The notes under the pieces: generated by a model
What the model saw: only the letters and a program-made list of their open reading frames with translations
Told to the model about the DNA's origin: nothing
The model's database searches: none
Shown: positions 34,045 through 42,880 of the stretch, one piece after another
How the letters are laid out: every line of letters starts with the position of its first letter
How positions within the stretch are numbered: position 1 is the stretch's first letter
Made by a program: the position numbers and the translations under genes
Source of the DNA: Halorubrum alkaliphilum
GTDB lineage: Archaea; Halobacteriota; Halobacteria; Halobacteriales; Haloferacaceae
NCBI RefSeq assembly: GCF_017873815.1
Contig: NZ_JAGGKQ010000002.1
Location: forward strand, 62,001-126,000
Direction: 5' to 3'
Length of the DNA stretch: 64,000 nucleotides

Positions 34045-34800
34045 TCAGCCGTCGTGACCGATCGCATCGGTGCCACCGTCGACAACGACGCCGATCATCC
34101 GTCGTTGGGCCGCCGCGAGGTGTTCGGCGAACGTCGACCGGGCGATCCCCACGGCCTCCGCCACCTCCTCGGCGCTCGCCTCGCGCGGATACGAGAAGTA
34201 GCCGAGCCGCCACGCCGCACACAACACCTCGCGCTGTCGGTCAGTTAACCGTCTCCGGTCGACCACGACGGGGTCCGCCCGCTCGTGGTCGCCGGAGTGA
34301 GTGAGGCGGTCGAGCGTGACGGTCGCACCCGTCGACTCAACGGCGTCGACGATGCCCCCGAGCGGCTCGACGGTGGGCAAATGAACGGTGACACGGAGTC
34401 GATCCGGATTCGTCCGAACCGTCGCGTCGGCCACCGGGTAGCCGAGCGACTCGATCGTGCGATACGGACACGCGTCCCGCGGCTCGACTTGGCGTCGATA
34501 CACGCGAGCGCCGTCGACCTCAAAAACCGGAGCGGCCGGGGCGGAACCGTCGGACGGGATCGGACCCTCGACTCGGAACTGCTCGATCGTGACGTCATCG
34601 AGCGTGATCGCTCGAACGTCCGTCGCGACCGTCCCGTCCGGCAGGGCGTCGACCACCGGACACTCCGGAGGGTCATGGGCGACGAGGCGCGCGCGAACGC
34701 CATCGCCGGAGGTGCCGTACCCCGGGTCCCGTACGTTCGAGGCGGGAGCGCCGCTGGAGCGACTGGGAACCGAGCGAACCGGATCGGGTGACTCTGGCAT
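34045..34800 (-). CDS. HTH-10 (Bat-type) transcriptional regulator
   Basis: A 251-residue protein. The C-terminal 55 residues (LTDRQREVLCAAWRLGYFSYPREASAEEVAEAVGIARSTFAEHL, given in part: LTDRQREVLCAAWRLGYF and IARSTFAEHL) are the HTH-10 DNA-binding domain found at the end of Bat and its many haloarchaeal relatives; the N-terminal half is the variable sensor-like region without PAS or GAF motifs. Bat activates bacterio-opsin genes in Halobacterium, and this gene is divergent from the carotenoid/halorhodopsin pair, so regulating them is plausible. I start at 34800 because a TATA-like box at 34871-34878 overlaps the only other start (34872). Confidence 0.75.
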   Translation of the reverse strand: MPESPDPVRSVPSRSSGAPASNVRDPGYGTSGDGVRARLVAHDPPECPVVDALPDGTVATDVRAITLDDVTIEQFRVEGPIPSDGSAPAAPVFEVDGARVYRRQVEPRDACPYRTIESLGYPVADATVRTNPDRLRVTVHLPTVEPLGGIVDAVESTGATVTLDRLTHSGDHERADPVVVDRRRLTDRQREVLCAAWRLGYFSYPREASAEEVAEAVGIARSTFAEHLAAAQRRMIGVVVDGGTDAIGHDG

Positions 34801-34869
34801 GTGTTCTCCCCCGTATCCCACGAGTAAATCGGCGGGGCCTGACAGGTACGCCCCAAGCCGCTTCGACGA

Positions 34870-34880
34870 CATATAAAAGC
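34870..34880. promoter_or_regulatory. TATA-like box in the regulator/crtI divergent gap
   Basis: ATATAAAAG at 34871-34879 lies 53 bases before the CrtI-like ATG and about 70 bases before the regulator ATG, and reads TTTTATAT on the other strand. It could serve either or both genes. Confidence 0.5.
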
Positions 34881-34931
34881 CCGTCGCATGACGGCGATGA
34901 TTCTCGGCGATGGACGATCACGTGTCACACG

Positions 34932-36458
34932 ATGAGCGATCGCTCTCTCGACGGGACCTCAGTCGGGATCGTCGGCGGCGGGATCGGCGGGCTCGCCGCG
35001 GCGGCGTATCTTGCCGACGACGGCGCGGCAGTGACGCTGTACGAGCGTTCGGACCGGGTCGGCGGCGTCGCCGGCCGGATCGAACGGGACGGATTTCGGT
35101 TCGACACCGGTCCCTCGTGGTACCTCATGCCGGAGGTGTTCGAGCGGTTCTTCGGTCACTTCGGTCACGAGCCCGCGGAGTTCTACGAGCTGGAGCGGCT
35201 CGACCCGCATTACCGCGTGTTCTGGGACGACGGCGACCGTGTGGACGTACCAGCCGATCCTGAGGCCGCCGCACGGCTGTTCGAGTCGTACGAGGACGGC
35301 GGTGCGGAGGCGTTCCGTCGATACCTCGCGGACGCCGAAGCCGCATACGAAGCCGGAATGGAGCAGGTCGTCCTCCCAGGGCGGTCGCGCCTTCGTGACT
35401 ACCTCTCGACCGACGTTCTCCGTGCCGGCCGTGAACTGGCCCTGCTCGACAGTCTCGACGAGCGGGTGAGCGAGTACGTCGACCACCCGAAGCTCCGGCA
35501 GCTGCTCCAGTACACCCTCGTGTTCCTCGGCGGGTCCCCGCACGACACGCCGGCGATGTACCAGTTGATGAGCCACGTCGACTACGGCCTCGGCGTGTAC
35601 TACCCGATCGGCGGGATGTACGAAGTCGTTGAGGCGGTCGAGGCGGTGGCACGCGAGCGCGGCGCGGACGTCCACACGAACGTCGAAGTTACCGGCCTCG
35701 ACCCCGTCTCGGGCGGCGTCGCGGTCGACCTCGGCGGCGACCGATACGTCCACGACCGGGTCGTCTGTAACGTCCCCCCGGAGTACGTGGAACGAGAACT
35801 GCTGCCCGCGGGGAGCGTCCCGCGACTCGGCAACTACTGGGACCGTCGTACGTACGGGCCCTCGGCGTACCTGTTATACCTCGGCGTCGAGGGACGGGTA
35901 GACGAGTTGGCACACCACACGCTCGCGTTACCGACCGACTGGGATCCCCACTTCGAGGCCATCTTCGAGGACCCCCGGTGGCCGGAGGAGCCGACGGTGT
36001 ACGTCAACGTTCCCTCGCGAACCGATCCGTCTGTCGCGCCGTCGAGCCACGAGAGCGTCGTGATCCTCGTTCCGTTGGCTCCGGGGCTCGACGACGCTCC
36101 GGAGCGACGAGAACGGTTCCGCGAGACGGTACTGGAGACGGTGGCGTCGTACACGGGCGTCGACCTCGCGGACCGGATCGTCGTCGAGGAGTCGGCGTGT
36201 GTCTCCGAGTTTGCGCGCCGGTTCAACCGTCCCGGCGGAAGCGCGCTCGGACTCGCACACACGCTCACACAGACGGGCCCCCTCCGTCCGGGTCCCCGAG
36301 TTCGAGGGGTCGACCGGCTCTACCACGTCGGCGGCGGGACGAACCCGGGGATCGGCGTGCCGATGTGTCTGCTGAGCGGCGAACACTGTGCGGACGCGGT
36401 CGCCGAGGACGTCTCGATCGGGGGGTTCGATCGACTCTCCTTCCTCGCTCGCGAGTGA
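34932..36458 (+). CDS. CrtI-like carotenoid desaturase family FAD oxidoreductase
   Basis: A 508-residue flavoprotein. SVGIVGGGIGGLAAAAYLADDGAAVTLYE opens the FAD-binding Rossmann fold, followed by GGVAGRIERDGFRFDTGPSWYLMPEVF, the typical phytoene desaturase N-terminus. The C-terminal HVGGGTNPGIGVPMCLLSGEHCAD is the family's second FAD motif. Enzymes of this family desaturate phytoene or later carotenoids on the way to lycopene, bacterioruberin or retinal. Haloarchaea carry several CrtI/CrtD paralogs, so the exact step is open. It precedes the halorhodopsin gene, which needs retinal, by 151 bases. The ATG at 34932 gives the usual short N-terminus. Confidence 0.85.
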   Translation: MSDRSLDGTSVGIVGGGIGGLAAAAYLADDGAAVTLYERSDRVGGVAGRIERDGFRFDTGPSWYLMPEVFERFFGHFGHEPAEFYELERLDPHYRVFWDDGDRVDVPADPEAAARLFESYEDGGAEAFRRYLADAEAAYEAGMEQVVLPGRSRLRDYLSTDVLRAGRELALLDSLDERVSEYVDHPKLRQLLQYTLVFLGGSPHDTPAMYQLMSHVDYGLGVYYPIGGMYEVVEAVEAVARERGADVHTNVEVTGLDPVSGGVAVDLGGDRYVHDRVVCNVPPEYVERELLPAGSVPRLGNYWDRRTYGPSAYLLYLGVEGRVDELAHHTLALPTDWDPHFEAIFEDPRWPEEPTVYVNVPSRTDPSVAPSSHESVVILVPLAPGLDDAPERRERFRETVLETVASYTGVDLADRIVVEESACVSEFARRFNRPGGSALGLAHTLTQTGPLRPGPRVRGVDRLYHVGGGTNPGIGVPMCLLSGEHCADAVAEDVSIGGFDRLSFLARE

Positions 36459-36467
36459 AGCAGAAGT

Positions 36468-36584
36468 GTGGTATACCACCACAAGACATTTTACGTCGTG
36501 GTACCGGAGATGGACACGTACCACCCCTCCTGTAGGGCCGGTTCCACCGCGATCCATACTCGTTAGGTTGATAGATTTAATCAA
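36468..36584 (+). promoter_or_regulatory. halorhodopsin upstream region with palindromes and TATA element
   Basis: Three elements are visible. GTGGTATACCAC at 36468-36479 is a perfect 12-base palindrome, and variants of its half-site recur (CGTGGTACC at about 36497, CGTACCACC at about 36517). TTGAT-n7-ATCAA at 36568-36584 encloses ATTTAATC, a probable TATA box about 30 bases before the ATG. CTCGTTAGGT just upstream resembles, from memory, the sequence near the bop start in Halobacterium. These fit light/oxygen-controlled expression by an HTH-10 regulator. Confidence 0.55.
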
Positions 36585-36609
36585 AGTAGAACCAACCCGT
36601 AGGTGTCGC

Positions 36610-37500
36610 ATGATAGAAACAGCAGCAGCCGACCTAGCGGTAGCAGCACAGGGAGTCCCCCTGGAGGTAACCCAGACCGATATCTGGAACTACCTCCAAA
36701 GCGATGAGGGGATGTTACTGAACCTCTCGTTGTGGGTCAACATCGCCTTGGCAGGGCTCTCGATCCTCCTCTTCGTGTTCATGGGGCGGAACGTGGAGGA
36801 CCCGCGCGCACAGCTGATCTTCGTCGCGACGCTCATGGTCCCGCTGGTATCCATCTCCAGCTACACCGGACTCGCGTCCGGACTCACGATGAGCGTCCTC
36901 GAGATGCCAGCAGGACACGCGGCAGCCGGCTCGACGACGCCGATTGCCGGCGGCACGGACGGCGTCCTCACGATGTGGGGCCGTTACCTCACGTGGGCGC
37001 TCTCGACGCCGATGATTCTGCTCGCGCTCGGTCTGCTCGCGGGCTCGAACATCACGAAGATCTTCACGGCTATCGTGGCTGACATCGGGATGTGTGTCAC
37101 CGGTCTCGCGGCCGCGCTGACCACGTCCTCTCACGCGCTCCGCTGGTTCTGGTACTTCATCAGCTGCGCGTTCTTCCTCGTCGTGCTGTACGTGCTCCTC
37201 GTCGAGTGGGCAGCCGACGCCGAAGTCGCTGGAACCTCGGAGATCTTCAACACGCTGAAGATCCTCACCGTCGTGATGTGGCTCGGCTACCCGATCTTCT
37301 GGGCGCTCGGTGCTGAGGGGATCGCGGTGCTCGATGTCGCGATCACGTCCTGGGCCTACAGTGGCCTCGACATCGTCGCGAAGTACATCTTCGCGTTCCT
37401 CCTGCTCCGCTGGGTCGTCGACAACGAGTCCACGATCGCGGGCATGGCGTCCGGGCTCGGCTCCGCCAGCGGCGGCGGCGCGGCTCCGGCCGACGACTGA
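36610..37500 (+). CDS. hop: halorhodopsin, light-driven chloride pump
   Basis: A 296-residue seven-helix rhodopsin. Retinal binds K258 in LDIVAKYIF, with D254 as part of the counterion. R125 and T128 (RYLTWALSTP) mark the chloride site: Thr replaces the proton acceptor Asp85 of bacteriorhodopsin and Ala139 replaces the donor Asp96, so this is an inward chloride pump and not a proton pump. MWGRYLTWALSTPMILLALG and the CVTGLAAALTTSSH stretch match halorhodopsin of Halobacterium as I remember it. The N-terminal residues before helix A are short. The start at 36610 follows the TATA box by about 30 bases. It sits behind a CrtI-like gene, with a terminator hairpin after it. Confidence 0.96.
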   Translation: MIETAAADLAVAAQGVPLEVTQTDIWNYLQSDEGMLLNLSLWVNIALAGLSILLFVFMGRNVEDPRAQLIFVATLMVPLVSISSYTGLASGLTMSVLEMPAGHAAAGSTTPIAGGTDGVLTMWGRYLTWALSTPMILLALGLLAGSNITKIFTAIVADIGMCVTGLAAALTTSSHALRWFWYFISCAFFLVVLYVLLVEWAADAEVAGTSEIFNTLKILTVVMWLGYPIFWALGAEGIAVLDVAITSWAYSGLDIVAKYIFAFLLLRWVVDNESTIAGMASGLGSASGGGAAPADD

Positions 37501-37550
37501 CGACGTAGCGTCGCGGTATCACCGTTCGGGCGGTTTCACGGTGTCGTTCT

Positions 37551-37586
37551 CCCGCGGACCGACGTGGGGTGTCCGCGGGCCTTTTT
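37551..37586 (+). terminator. hairpin terminator after halorhodopsin
   Basis: A perfect eight-base stem (CCCGCGGA / TCCGCGGG) with a 13-base loop is followed by CCTTTTTG, about 50 bases after the hop stop codon. Confidence 0.6.
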
Positions 37587-38046
37587 GCGGTTCAGTTCAC
37601 CGTTCGCTAGCGGCAGCACCCGGAGTTGACTCACGACCACGAAGACGGGCCGTGAACGTCGATATCCGCTGGACAGACCCGTGCCGGCCAAACGGGTGCC
37701 GGTCGACCGGACGCCCGGAGGGTCCCGGACGTTCGAGTTGCCGGTTGGATATTGTTCGTTGCCGATCGAACCTGTGAGCTGCCGGATGACCTGCTGTGAC
37801 TCCGCTACCCGGCGAGGATCGGTCGACTCTCGTGGCACGCATTGAGGGGCCGGCCGGCGGCAAAGAGCGCTGCGTCCATCGGGACCGGCGATCGCCGTTT
37901 CGGCGGAGGGTGGCAGTCGACTCCCTCTCGGACCCGTGATACGGGTCAGCGGACGTACCGTTCACCCGGGAGAAGCCGGAGCCCGTGACTGCGTTTCGCG
38001 ACCGTGTCAGTTCGGTCGTCGCCGAGGCAGGGCGGTCCGACCGGTC
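37587..38046. other. intergenic stretch without recognisable gene
   Basis: Between the terminator and the stop codon of the PAP2 gene I find no reading frame with credible composition, no tRNA and no clear promoter. Confidence 0.5.
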
Positions 38047-38925
38047 TCAGTCGTCGCCGGTCGCACCGTGTCGCTCGGCGTGGCGCGTCGGCTCGGTGCC
38101 GTCGTCGTTCGTGACGACCGACCGTGCGCCGAGTACGCTGCCCGCCGCGAGCAGGATACCGGCGGCGACGTCGACCATCCAGTGGATCCCGAGTGCCATC
38201 GTCGCCAGCACAATGCTCGTCGCGAGCACGAACGCGACCGGAGTCCAACGGGGGAACTCCGCGTGTGTCATGCCCGCAACCACGAGTACCGTCACCGATA
38301 GCGACGTGTGGAGGGAGGGGAACACGTTCGTCTGTGAGTTCACGAGCGAGGTGAGATAGACGATCTCGGGAAACAGCTCGATAAGACCGTGGCTCACTGT
38401 CGTTGCCGACTCGGAGCGCTGGTGATACGTCCGTGGTCCGTACGCTCGAACGACCGCGTAACACACGATCGCCACGGCGTAGTTGATCCCGTAGGCGGCG
38501 ACGAGCGTCTCAAGCGGGCGCGTCGATGACGCGAAGAGGTACGCGAGCAGCGGAAAGGTCAACAGCACCGCGTAGCCGAACACGTACACTCCGGCGAAAT
38601 ACACCGTCCCCCACTCCGGAAACAGCGCCTGGATCGCGGCGACGGCGTTGCCTTCGATCGAATGGAATAGCGCCGTCGGATCGATCCCGTACTGATACGA
38701 GAAGGCGACGATGTACGTCTGTAACCCCTTGTTCACGACGAGGATCGCTGCGAGTAACGCGACGTACGGCGCGATCGCACGCAGTCGACTGCGGAGGTGA
38801 TGGCGGTCCGTCAGCACTCGCCGGCGTTGCTCACCGTCGACACAGAGAACGAGTAACGCGGCAAGCGAGGTCGCGGTGACAGCGAGCACGACCGCCACGA
38901 GTCCGGCGGTAAGCAGCAGGCTCAT
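38047..38925 (-). CDS. PAP2-superfamily membrane phosphatase (AUR1-like)
   Basis: A 292-residue integral membrane protein with about seven hydrophobic segments. The PAP2 motifs are present as VFPSLHTSLSVTVLV (motif 2, PSxHTS) and ALGIHWMVDVAAG (motif 3, HxxxD); motif 1 is weaker (RAYGPRTYHQ). Members hydrolyse or transfer lipid-linked phosphates, in the AUR1 branch inositol-phosphoceramide or related head groups. A soluble acidic tail (NDDGTEPTRHAERH) ends the protein. The start at 38925 gives an uncleaved first helix. It has its own transcription unit behind infB on the same strand. Confidence 0.8.
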   Translation of the reverse strand: MSLLLTAGLVAVVLAVTATSLAALLVLCVDGEQRRRVLTDRHHLRSRLRAIAPYVALLAAILVVNKGLQTYIVAFSYQYGIDPTALFHSIEGNAVAAIQALFPEWGTVYFAGVYVFGYAVLLTFPLLAYLFASSTRPLETLVAAYGINYAVAIVCYAVVRAYGPRTYHQRSESATTVSHGLIELFPEIVYLTSLVNSQTNVFPSLHTSLSVTVLVVAGMTHAEFPRWTPVAFVLATSIVLATMALGIHWMVDVAAGILLAAGSVLGARSVVTNDDGTEPTRHAERHGATGDD

Positions 38926-39030
38926 CCGGCCGTCACCTCGCCGCAGGACTGCTGGTCGGCGAGTCGGGTCGTCGCGGGTGACGTTGACGGCTCTCCCACG
39001 CTCAGCCGTGTTCCTCCGGGTGCCACGGCC

Positions 39031-40824
39031 TCACTTCCCCCAGAACGGGTCGCGCTTTCGGCGCGTGTCGAGGTAGCCGGCGAGCGCCTCGCGCTCGTCG
39101 GCGGTGATCTCCTCTTTGAGTTCCTGTTCGAGGATCTTCGCGTGCTTCTCGGGGACCTCAGTCCACAGGGTGTCTCCCTCCTCGATGTCGCGGCCCACCG
39201 TTGGACCGTCGATGGCGATGCTGACGCGCTCGCCCGAGCGCGCCTCGTCGACGTCGTCGCCCTGCTTCTGGATCCCGGAGAGACTCCCGACGCGATGGAA
39301 CTCGTTGCCCTCGAAGTAGCCGACAGAGCGGTTGTTCTGGAGCGTCCCGGCGATGATCTCGACGCCGACGACCGCGGGGTCGTTCTGGCGGAACGTGTGA
39401 TCGGGGAGCAGTCGGAACCGCGAGGGCCGGACCACCTTGTCGAGCACCGTCTCCTGTTGTGCGCGCTGGCGCTCCTCGACGTACGTCTCGTAGTCCTCGA
39501 TCAGCTGGTAGATCACGTCGTTCGTGAACAGCTTCACGTCCGCGCTCTCCAGTTCCGTCTCGGCGTTCGGGAGGATGTCGACGTTGAACGCCAACAGCGC
39601 CTTGTGTTCCTCTTGGTTCGCCGTCTCCGTGATGGCGATGTCGCGCGGGGCGACGTCGCCGACCTCCGCCCGCATGATCGGCACTTCGGCCTCCCTGAGC
39701 GCGTTCGCCATCGCTTCCAGCGATCCGAGCGTGTCCGCCTTGACGACGACGCCGTCCTCGGCGGTGTCGACTTCGATCTCGGCGAGTTCGGCTTTCACCT
39801 CGGCGATGGCGTCGTCCAGCGGTTTGTCGCGGACGACCCGGACCGGTGCGCCCGCCATCGCGTCGTCGAGGTCGGGCGCGGCGATCTTCACTCCGGCGGC
39901 GGCCCCGACCGAGGCCACCTTTTCGAACTGCTTCTCGGTGCGGATCTCCGCGAGTGGGCGGGGCTGGAGCAGCGCGCGCACCTCTGTGACGATCGGTTCC
40001 TCCTGACCGCCCACGACGATCTCGTCGCCGTTCTCTATTACGCCGTCGTAGACGACGGTGTCGACGGTCGCACCAAACCCTCGCTCGTCTTTCACTTCGA
40101 GCACCGTCCCCTCGCCGGGTCCGTTGACGTCTATCGCCATCTCCTCTTTCATGAACCGTTGGGAGAGTCCCATGAGCACCGCCAACAGGTCCGGGACCCC
40201 CTCAGCGGTGATCGCCGAGACGGGGACGACGCCGATGTTCTTTTGGAAGTCTTGGACGCGCCAGTAGAGGTCCGCGGAGAAGCCAGCGTCGGACAGCTGG
40301 CCGATGATCTCGTAGAGGTTCTCGTTGAGCATCGACATCGCGCGCTCGGACTGTGCCTCCATGCTCCGCTGTATCGGCTCTCCCTCCTGCGGGTTCCATC
40401 CGGGGGTCGTGTCGATCTTGTTGGCGGCGACGACGAAGGGGGTCCCCGTCCGTCGGAGGATGTCGATCGCCTCCTCGGTCTGTGGCTGGAACCCGTCGTT
40501 GACGTCGACAACGAGCACGGCGATGTCAGCGAGCGCGCCGCCACGGGCGCGCAACGTCGAGAAGGAGTGGTGTCCCGGCGTGTCGATGAACAGGAGTCCG
40601 GGCAGGTCGAAGTCGTCCGGGATCACGAGCTCGCCGGCCATCCGCGAGATGGTGTCGAGCGGGATGTCGGTCGCGCCGATGTGCTGGGTGATCGCGCCCG
40701 CCTCGGCCTCGCTGACCGCGGAGCCGCGTATCTCGTCGAGGAGGCTCGTCTTTCCGTGGTCGACGTGGCCCAGGACGGCAACTATCGGCGTCCGAAGGGT
40801 GTCCGTGTGAGTGTCTTCAGTCAT
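39031..40824 (-). CDS. infB: translation initiation factor IF-2 (aIF5B)
   Basis: A 597-residue GTPase that promotes subunit joining at translation initiation. All G motifs are present: GHVDHGKTS (19-27), IDTPGHHSF, and NKID. Domains II-IV follow, with [24 protein letters not shown] in domain IV. The short N-terminus and length are those of archaeal aIF5B (about 600 residues) and not of bacterial IF2 or the longer eukaryotic protein. The start at 40824 ([20 protein letters not shown]) is the first ATG upstream of the G domain. The divergent PRC-barrel gene begins about 175 bases away. Confidence 0.95.
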   Translation of the reverse strand: MTEDTHTDTLRTPIVAVLGHVDHGKTSLLDEIRGSAVSEAEAGAITQHIGATDIPLDTISRMAGELVIPDDFDLPGLLFIDTPGHHSFSTLRARGGALADIAVLVVDVNDGFQPQTEEAIDILRRTGTPFVVAANKIDTTPGWNPQEGEPIQRSMEAQSERAMSMLNENLYEIIGQLSDAGFSADLYWRVQDFQKNIGVVPVSAITAEGVPDLLAVLMGLSQRFMKEEMAIDVNGPGEGTVLEVKDERGFGATVDTVVYDGVIENGDEIVVGGQEEPIVTEVRALLQPRPLAEIRTEKQFEKVASVGAAAGVKIAAPDLDDAMAGAPVRVVRDKPLDDAIAEVKAELAEIEVDTAEDGVVVKADTLGSLEAMANALREAEVPIMRAEVGDVAPRDIAITETANQEEHKALLAFNVDILPNAETELESADVKLFTNDVIYQLIEDYETYVEERQRAQQETVLDKVVRPSRFRLLPDHTFRQNDPAVVGVEIIAGTLQNNRSVGYFEGNEFHRVGSLSGIQKQGDDVDEARSGERVSIAIDGPTVGRDIEEGDTLWTEVPEKHAKILEQELKEEITADEREALAGYLDTRRKRDPFWGK

Positions 40825-40969
40825 GAGAATCGCCCCGAGAAGGTTGTTACGTTTCGTTCCGCCCGGCCGTCAGTTAAGTGTTTCAGGACGCGGCCGTGCG
40901 CGGTGCGGCCCCGGCGGTCCGTGACACCCGGCGTGTTGCCGTCCGTCATCCGTCCGACGGCCCGTGGCG

Positions 40970-40977
40970 TTTAATAT
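40970..40977 (+). promoter_or_regulatory. TATA box of the PRC-barrel/NOB1 operon
   Basis: TTTAATAT ends 22 bases before the ATG at 41000, the spacing expected for a leaderless or nearly leaderless haloarchaeal transcript. This also supports the ATG at 41000 over an upstream start. Confidence 0.65.
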
Positions 40978-40999
40978 CGTGCCCCGAACAAACACCCCT

Positions 41000-41245
41000 A
41001 TGGCAGACATCTTGGCGGAGAACCTCTCCGGGAAGGCAGTAATGGGGGCGGACGGGACCGAGCTCGGCGATCTGTACAACATCACGATGGATCTGAAATC
41101 CGGCGAGCTCCGACACCTGCTCGTCAGCCCGCACGAACAACTCAGGCTCGAGCGTGTCACGTTCGACGTTGACGACACCGGTCGGCTACAGGTTCCCGTC
41201 GGGAACGTCCAGGCGGTGAAGGACTACATCGTCGTCAGCCGCTGA
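41000..41245 (+). CDS. PRC-barrel domain protein
   Basis: An 81-residue single-domain protein (MADILAENLSGKAVMGADGTELGDLYNITMDLKSGELRHLL, here abbreviated: AVMGADGTELGDLYNI and VPVGNVQAVKDYIVVSR). The G-x-x-x-G-x-x-D/E-G-x-x-x-V pattern and small beta-barrel size define the PRC fold, found in RimM and photosynthetic reaction-centre H subunits. In archaea a stand-alone PRC-barrel protein is implicated in RNA or cell-division processes; the coupling here to a NOB1-like nuclease points to rRNA maturation. Its stop codon overlaps the next start by one base (TGATG). Confidence 0.85.
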   Translation: MADILAENLSGKAVMGADGTELGDLYNITMDLKSGELRHLLVSPHEQLRLERVTFDVDDTGRLQVPVGNVQAVKDYIVVSR

Positions 41246-41703
41246 TGAGAGTTCTCGACACGTCGGCGTTCATCCACGAGTACACCACCGACGACTCGGT
41301 GGTCTCGGTGCCGGAAGTCCACGACGAGCTCGACGGCGAGACCGCGCTCCGGTTCGACGCGATGGAGGGGTCGGGGATGACCATCCACGTCCCTGCGCCC
41401 GAGGCAGTGGGGAACGTCGAGCGCGCCGCGCGCGGCTCCGGCGACCTCGCCGAGCTCTCGGATACCGACGTCAGGCTGATCGCGACCGCCGTCGAGCTTC
41501 ACGCTACGCTCGTCACCGACGACTACGCGATGCAGAACGTCGCCGAGCGACTGGATCTGGACGTCGAGCCCATCGCTCGCGACGGCATCACGGAAGAACG
41601 AGAGTGGCGATTCCAGTGTGTCGGCTGTAGCCGAACCTTCGACGAAAACCGCGAGCGGTGTCCGATCTGCGGCAGCGACCTGACGCGAAAGAATCCGGCA
41701 TGA
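41245..41703 (+). CDS. NOB1-like endoribonuclease (PIN domain plus zinc ribbon)
   Basis: A 152-residue protein. The N-terminal PIN domain starts MRVLDTSAFIHEYTTDDS with the catalytic Asp at position 5, and further acidic residues appear in SVPEVHDELDGETAL and LVTDDYAMQNVAERL. The C-terminus holds a zinc ribbon CVGCSRTF-x7-CPICGSDL. This domain pair is the archaeal NOB1 type, which cleaves the 3' end of 16S rRNA during small-subunit maturation. It is translationally coupled to the PRC-barrel gene by a one-base overlap. Confidence 0.88.
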   Translation: MRVLDTSAFIHEYTTDDSVVSVPEVHDELDGETALRFDAMEGSGMTIHVPAPEAVGNVERAARGSGDLAELSDTDVRLIATAVELHATLVTDDYAMQNVAERLDLDVEPIARDGITEEREWRFQCVGCSRTFDENRERCPICGSDLTRKNPA

Positions 41704-41751
41704 GCGGTCGATCGTTTCGCCGGTAGTGCGTCGGCGATCGATCCGATCCGG

Positions 41752-42699
41752 TCAGCGCTCTGTCGACTCGCTCGAAGCGTCGATATCGGGGTCGTTCGAG
41801 ACCACCTCGTCGAGTGCGGTGTGGTCGATCCCGGGGAGTCGGTGACGGAGCCGAGTCGCGACGCGACGCGCCTCCGCGAGTTCGACCTCGGCGACCGCCC
41901 GGACGAGTGCCGCGGCACGTTCGGTTCGGGCGCGCCGCCACGTCTCCTCGCGGGCCCCGTACGTCCGGATGGCGCGCATAAAATCGACTTCCGAGAACGC
42001 CGGCCAGTAGGGGGCACAGAAGTAGACGGCCGCCTCGTTGCCGTTGGCGTGCCACGGGAGGAAATTCGAGGTTCGCTCGTCGCCGCCGGTCCTGATGATG
42101 AGATCCACGTCACGGACCGGCCGATCGTAGAGCCGAGACTCGACGGCCTCGACGTCGACGGCGGCGGGATCGAGGTCGCCGTCGGCAACCTCGCGGACGA
42201 CCTCGCGAGCCGCGTCGAGCAGCTCGGTGCGGCCGCCATACGCGAGCGCAACGTTGAGCGTGAAACGGTCGTTGTCGGCGGTACGTCGCTCGGCGTACGT
42301 GACCGCGTCCCGCACGCGGTTCGGGAGTCGCCCGATGTCTCCGATAGCGCGGACGCGGACGCCCTGATCGTGGACGCGGTCAGCGTCGGCGAACTCCCGG
42401 AGCTTCGCTTCCAGTAGGTCGAAGAGCGGTTCCAGTTCCGTGTCCGGCCGCTCGAAGTTCTCGGTGGAGAACGCGTACAAGGTTAGTTCCTCGACGCCGA
42501 CGTCCGCACACCAGTCGAGCAGCCGCTCCGTGGTGTTCGCCCCGGCGCGGTGCCCGTCGGGCGGGGCGTCCCCCTGCTCCCGGGCGTAGCGCCGGTTCCC
42601 GTCCTGGATGACGGCGACGTGTGTCGGCACCCGCTCCACCCGCCGGTGGAGGTGTCGCAGGTATGCGCGTTCGACCGCGCCACGGAGCCGGTTCAGCAC
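41752..42699 (-). CDS. uppS: cis-prenyltransferase (undecaprenyl diphosphate synthase family)
   Basis: A 315-residue enzyme that lengthens isoprenoid diphosphates in cis configuration for the dolichol-type carrier used in glycosylation. VAVIQDGNRRYAREQGD (29-45, catalytic D33), HRAGANTTERLLDWC, LTLYAFSTENFERP and VDLIIRTGGDERTSNFLPWHANGNEAAVYF are the five conserved family regions. A C-terminal extension of about 50 charged residues goes beyond the bacterial enzyme. I start at a GTG at 42699: a TATA-like GTTACATATCC on the minus strand ends about 22 bases before it, which fits a leaderless transcript, and the upstream frame to 42825 is not family-like. Confidence 0.9.
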   Translation of the reverse strand: MLNRLRGAVERAYLRHLHRRVERVPTHVAVIQDGNRRYAREQGDAPPDGHRAGANTTERLLDWCADVGVEELTLYAFSTENFERPDTELEPLFDLLEAKLREFADADRVHDQGVRVRAIGDIGRLPNRVRDAVTYAERRTADNDRFTLNVALAYGGRTELLDAAREVVREVADGDLDPAAVDVEAVESRLYDRPVRDVDLIIRTGGDERTSNFLPWHANGNEAAVYFCAPYWPAFSEVDFMRAIRTYGAREETWRRARTERAAALVRAVAEVELAEARRVATRLRHRLPGIDHTALDEVVSNDPDIDASSESTER

Positions 42700-42708
42700 G
42701 GTCCGTGC

Positions 42709-42784
42709 GACGACACGAACGGATATGTAACTTGTCGTTTCCGTGAGACGACACGAACGGGAACGTAACCCGTCGTTGCCGGCC
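42709..42784. repeat. 38-base tandem repeat in the uppS promoter
   Basis: Two imperfect copies of 38 bases (42709-42746 and 42747-42784), both starting GACGACACGAACGG and matching at 29 positions by my count. The proximal copy contains the TATA-like element of uppS; in the second copy the same place reads GAACGTAAC. Confidence 0.75.
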
Positions 42785-42880
42785 GATCGGAATATAACGG
42801 GCACTGTGGCCGATGAACGGTACACCTGCTCTTTTACAGGCGGCTCAAGACGAGTGCCTCGGGGTTTGGCCCCGAGCGGT

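Noticed and set aside
37587-38046. Possible gene in the gap after halorhodopsin
   Set aside because: All frames are short or have skewed composition and no start with a promoter; a hidden small gene cannot be fully excluded.
39142-40974. A 610-codon plus-strand frame opposite infB
   Set aside because: Shadow of the IF-2 gene; no motifs and a composition typical of antisense frames.
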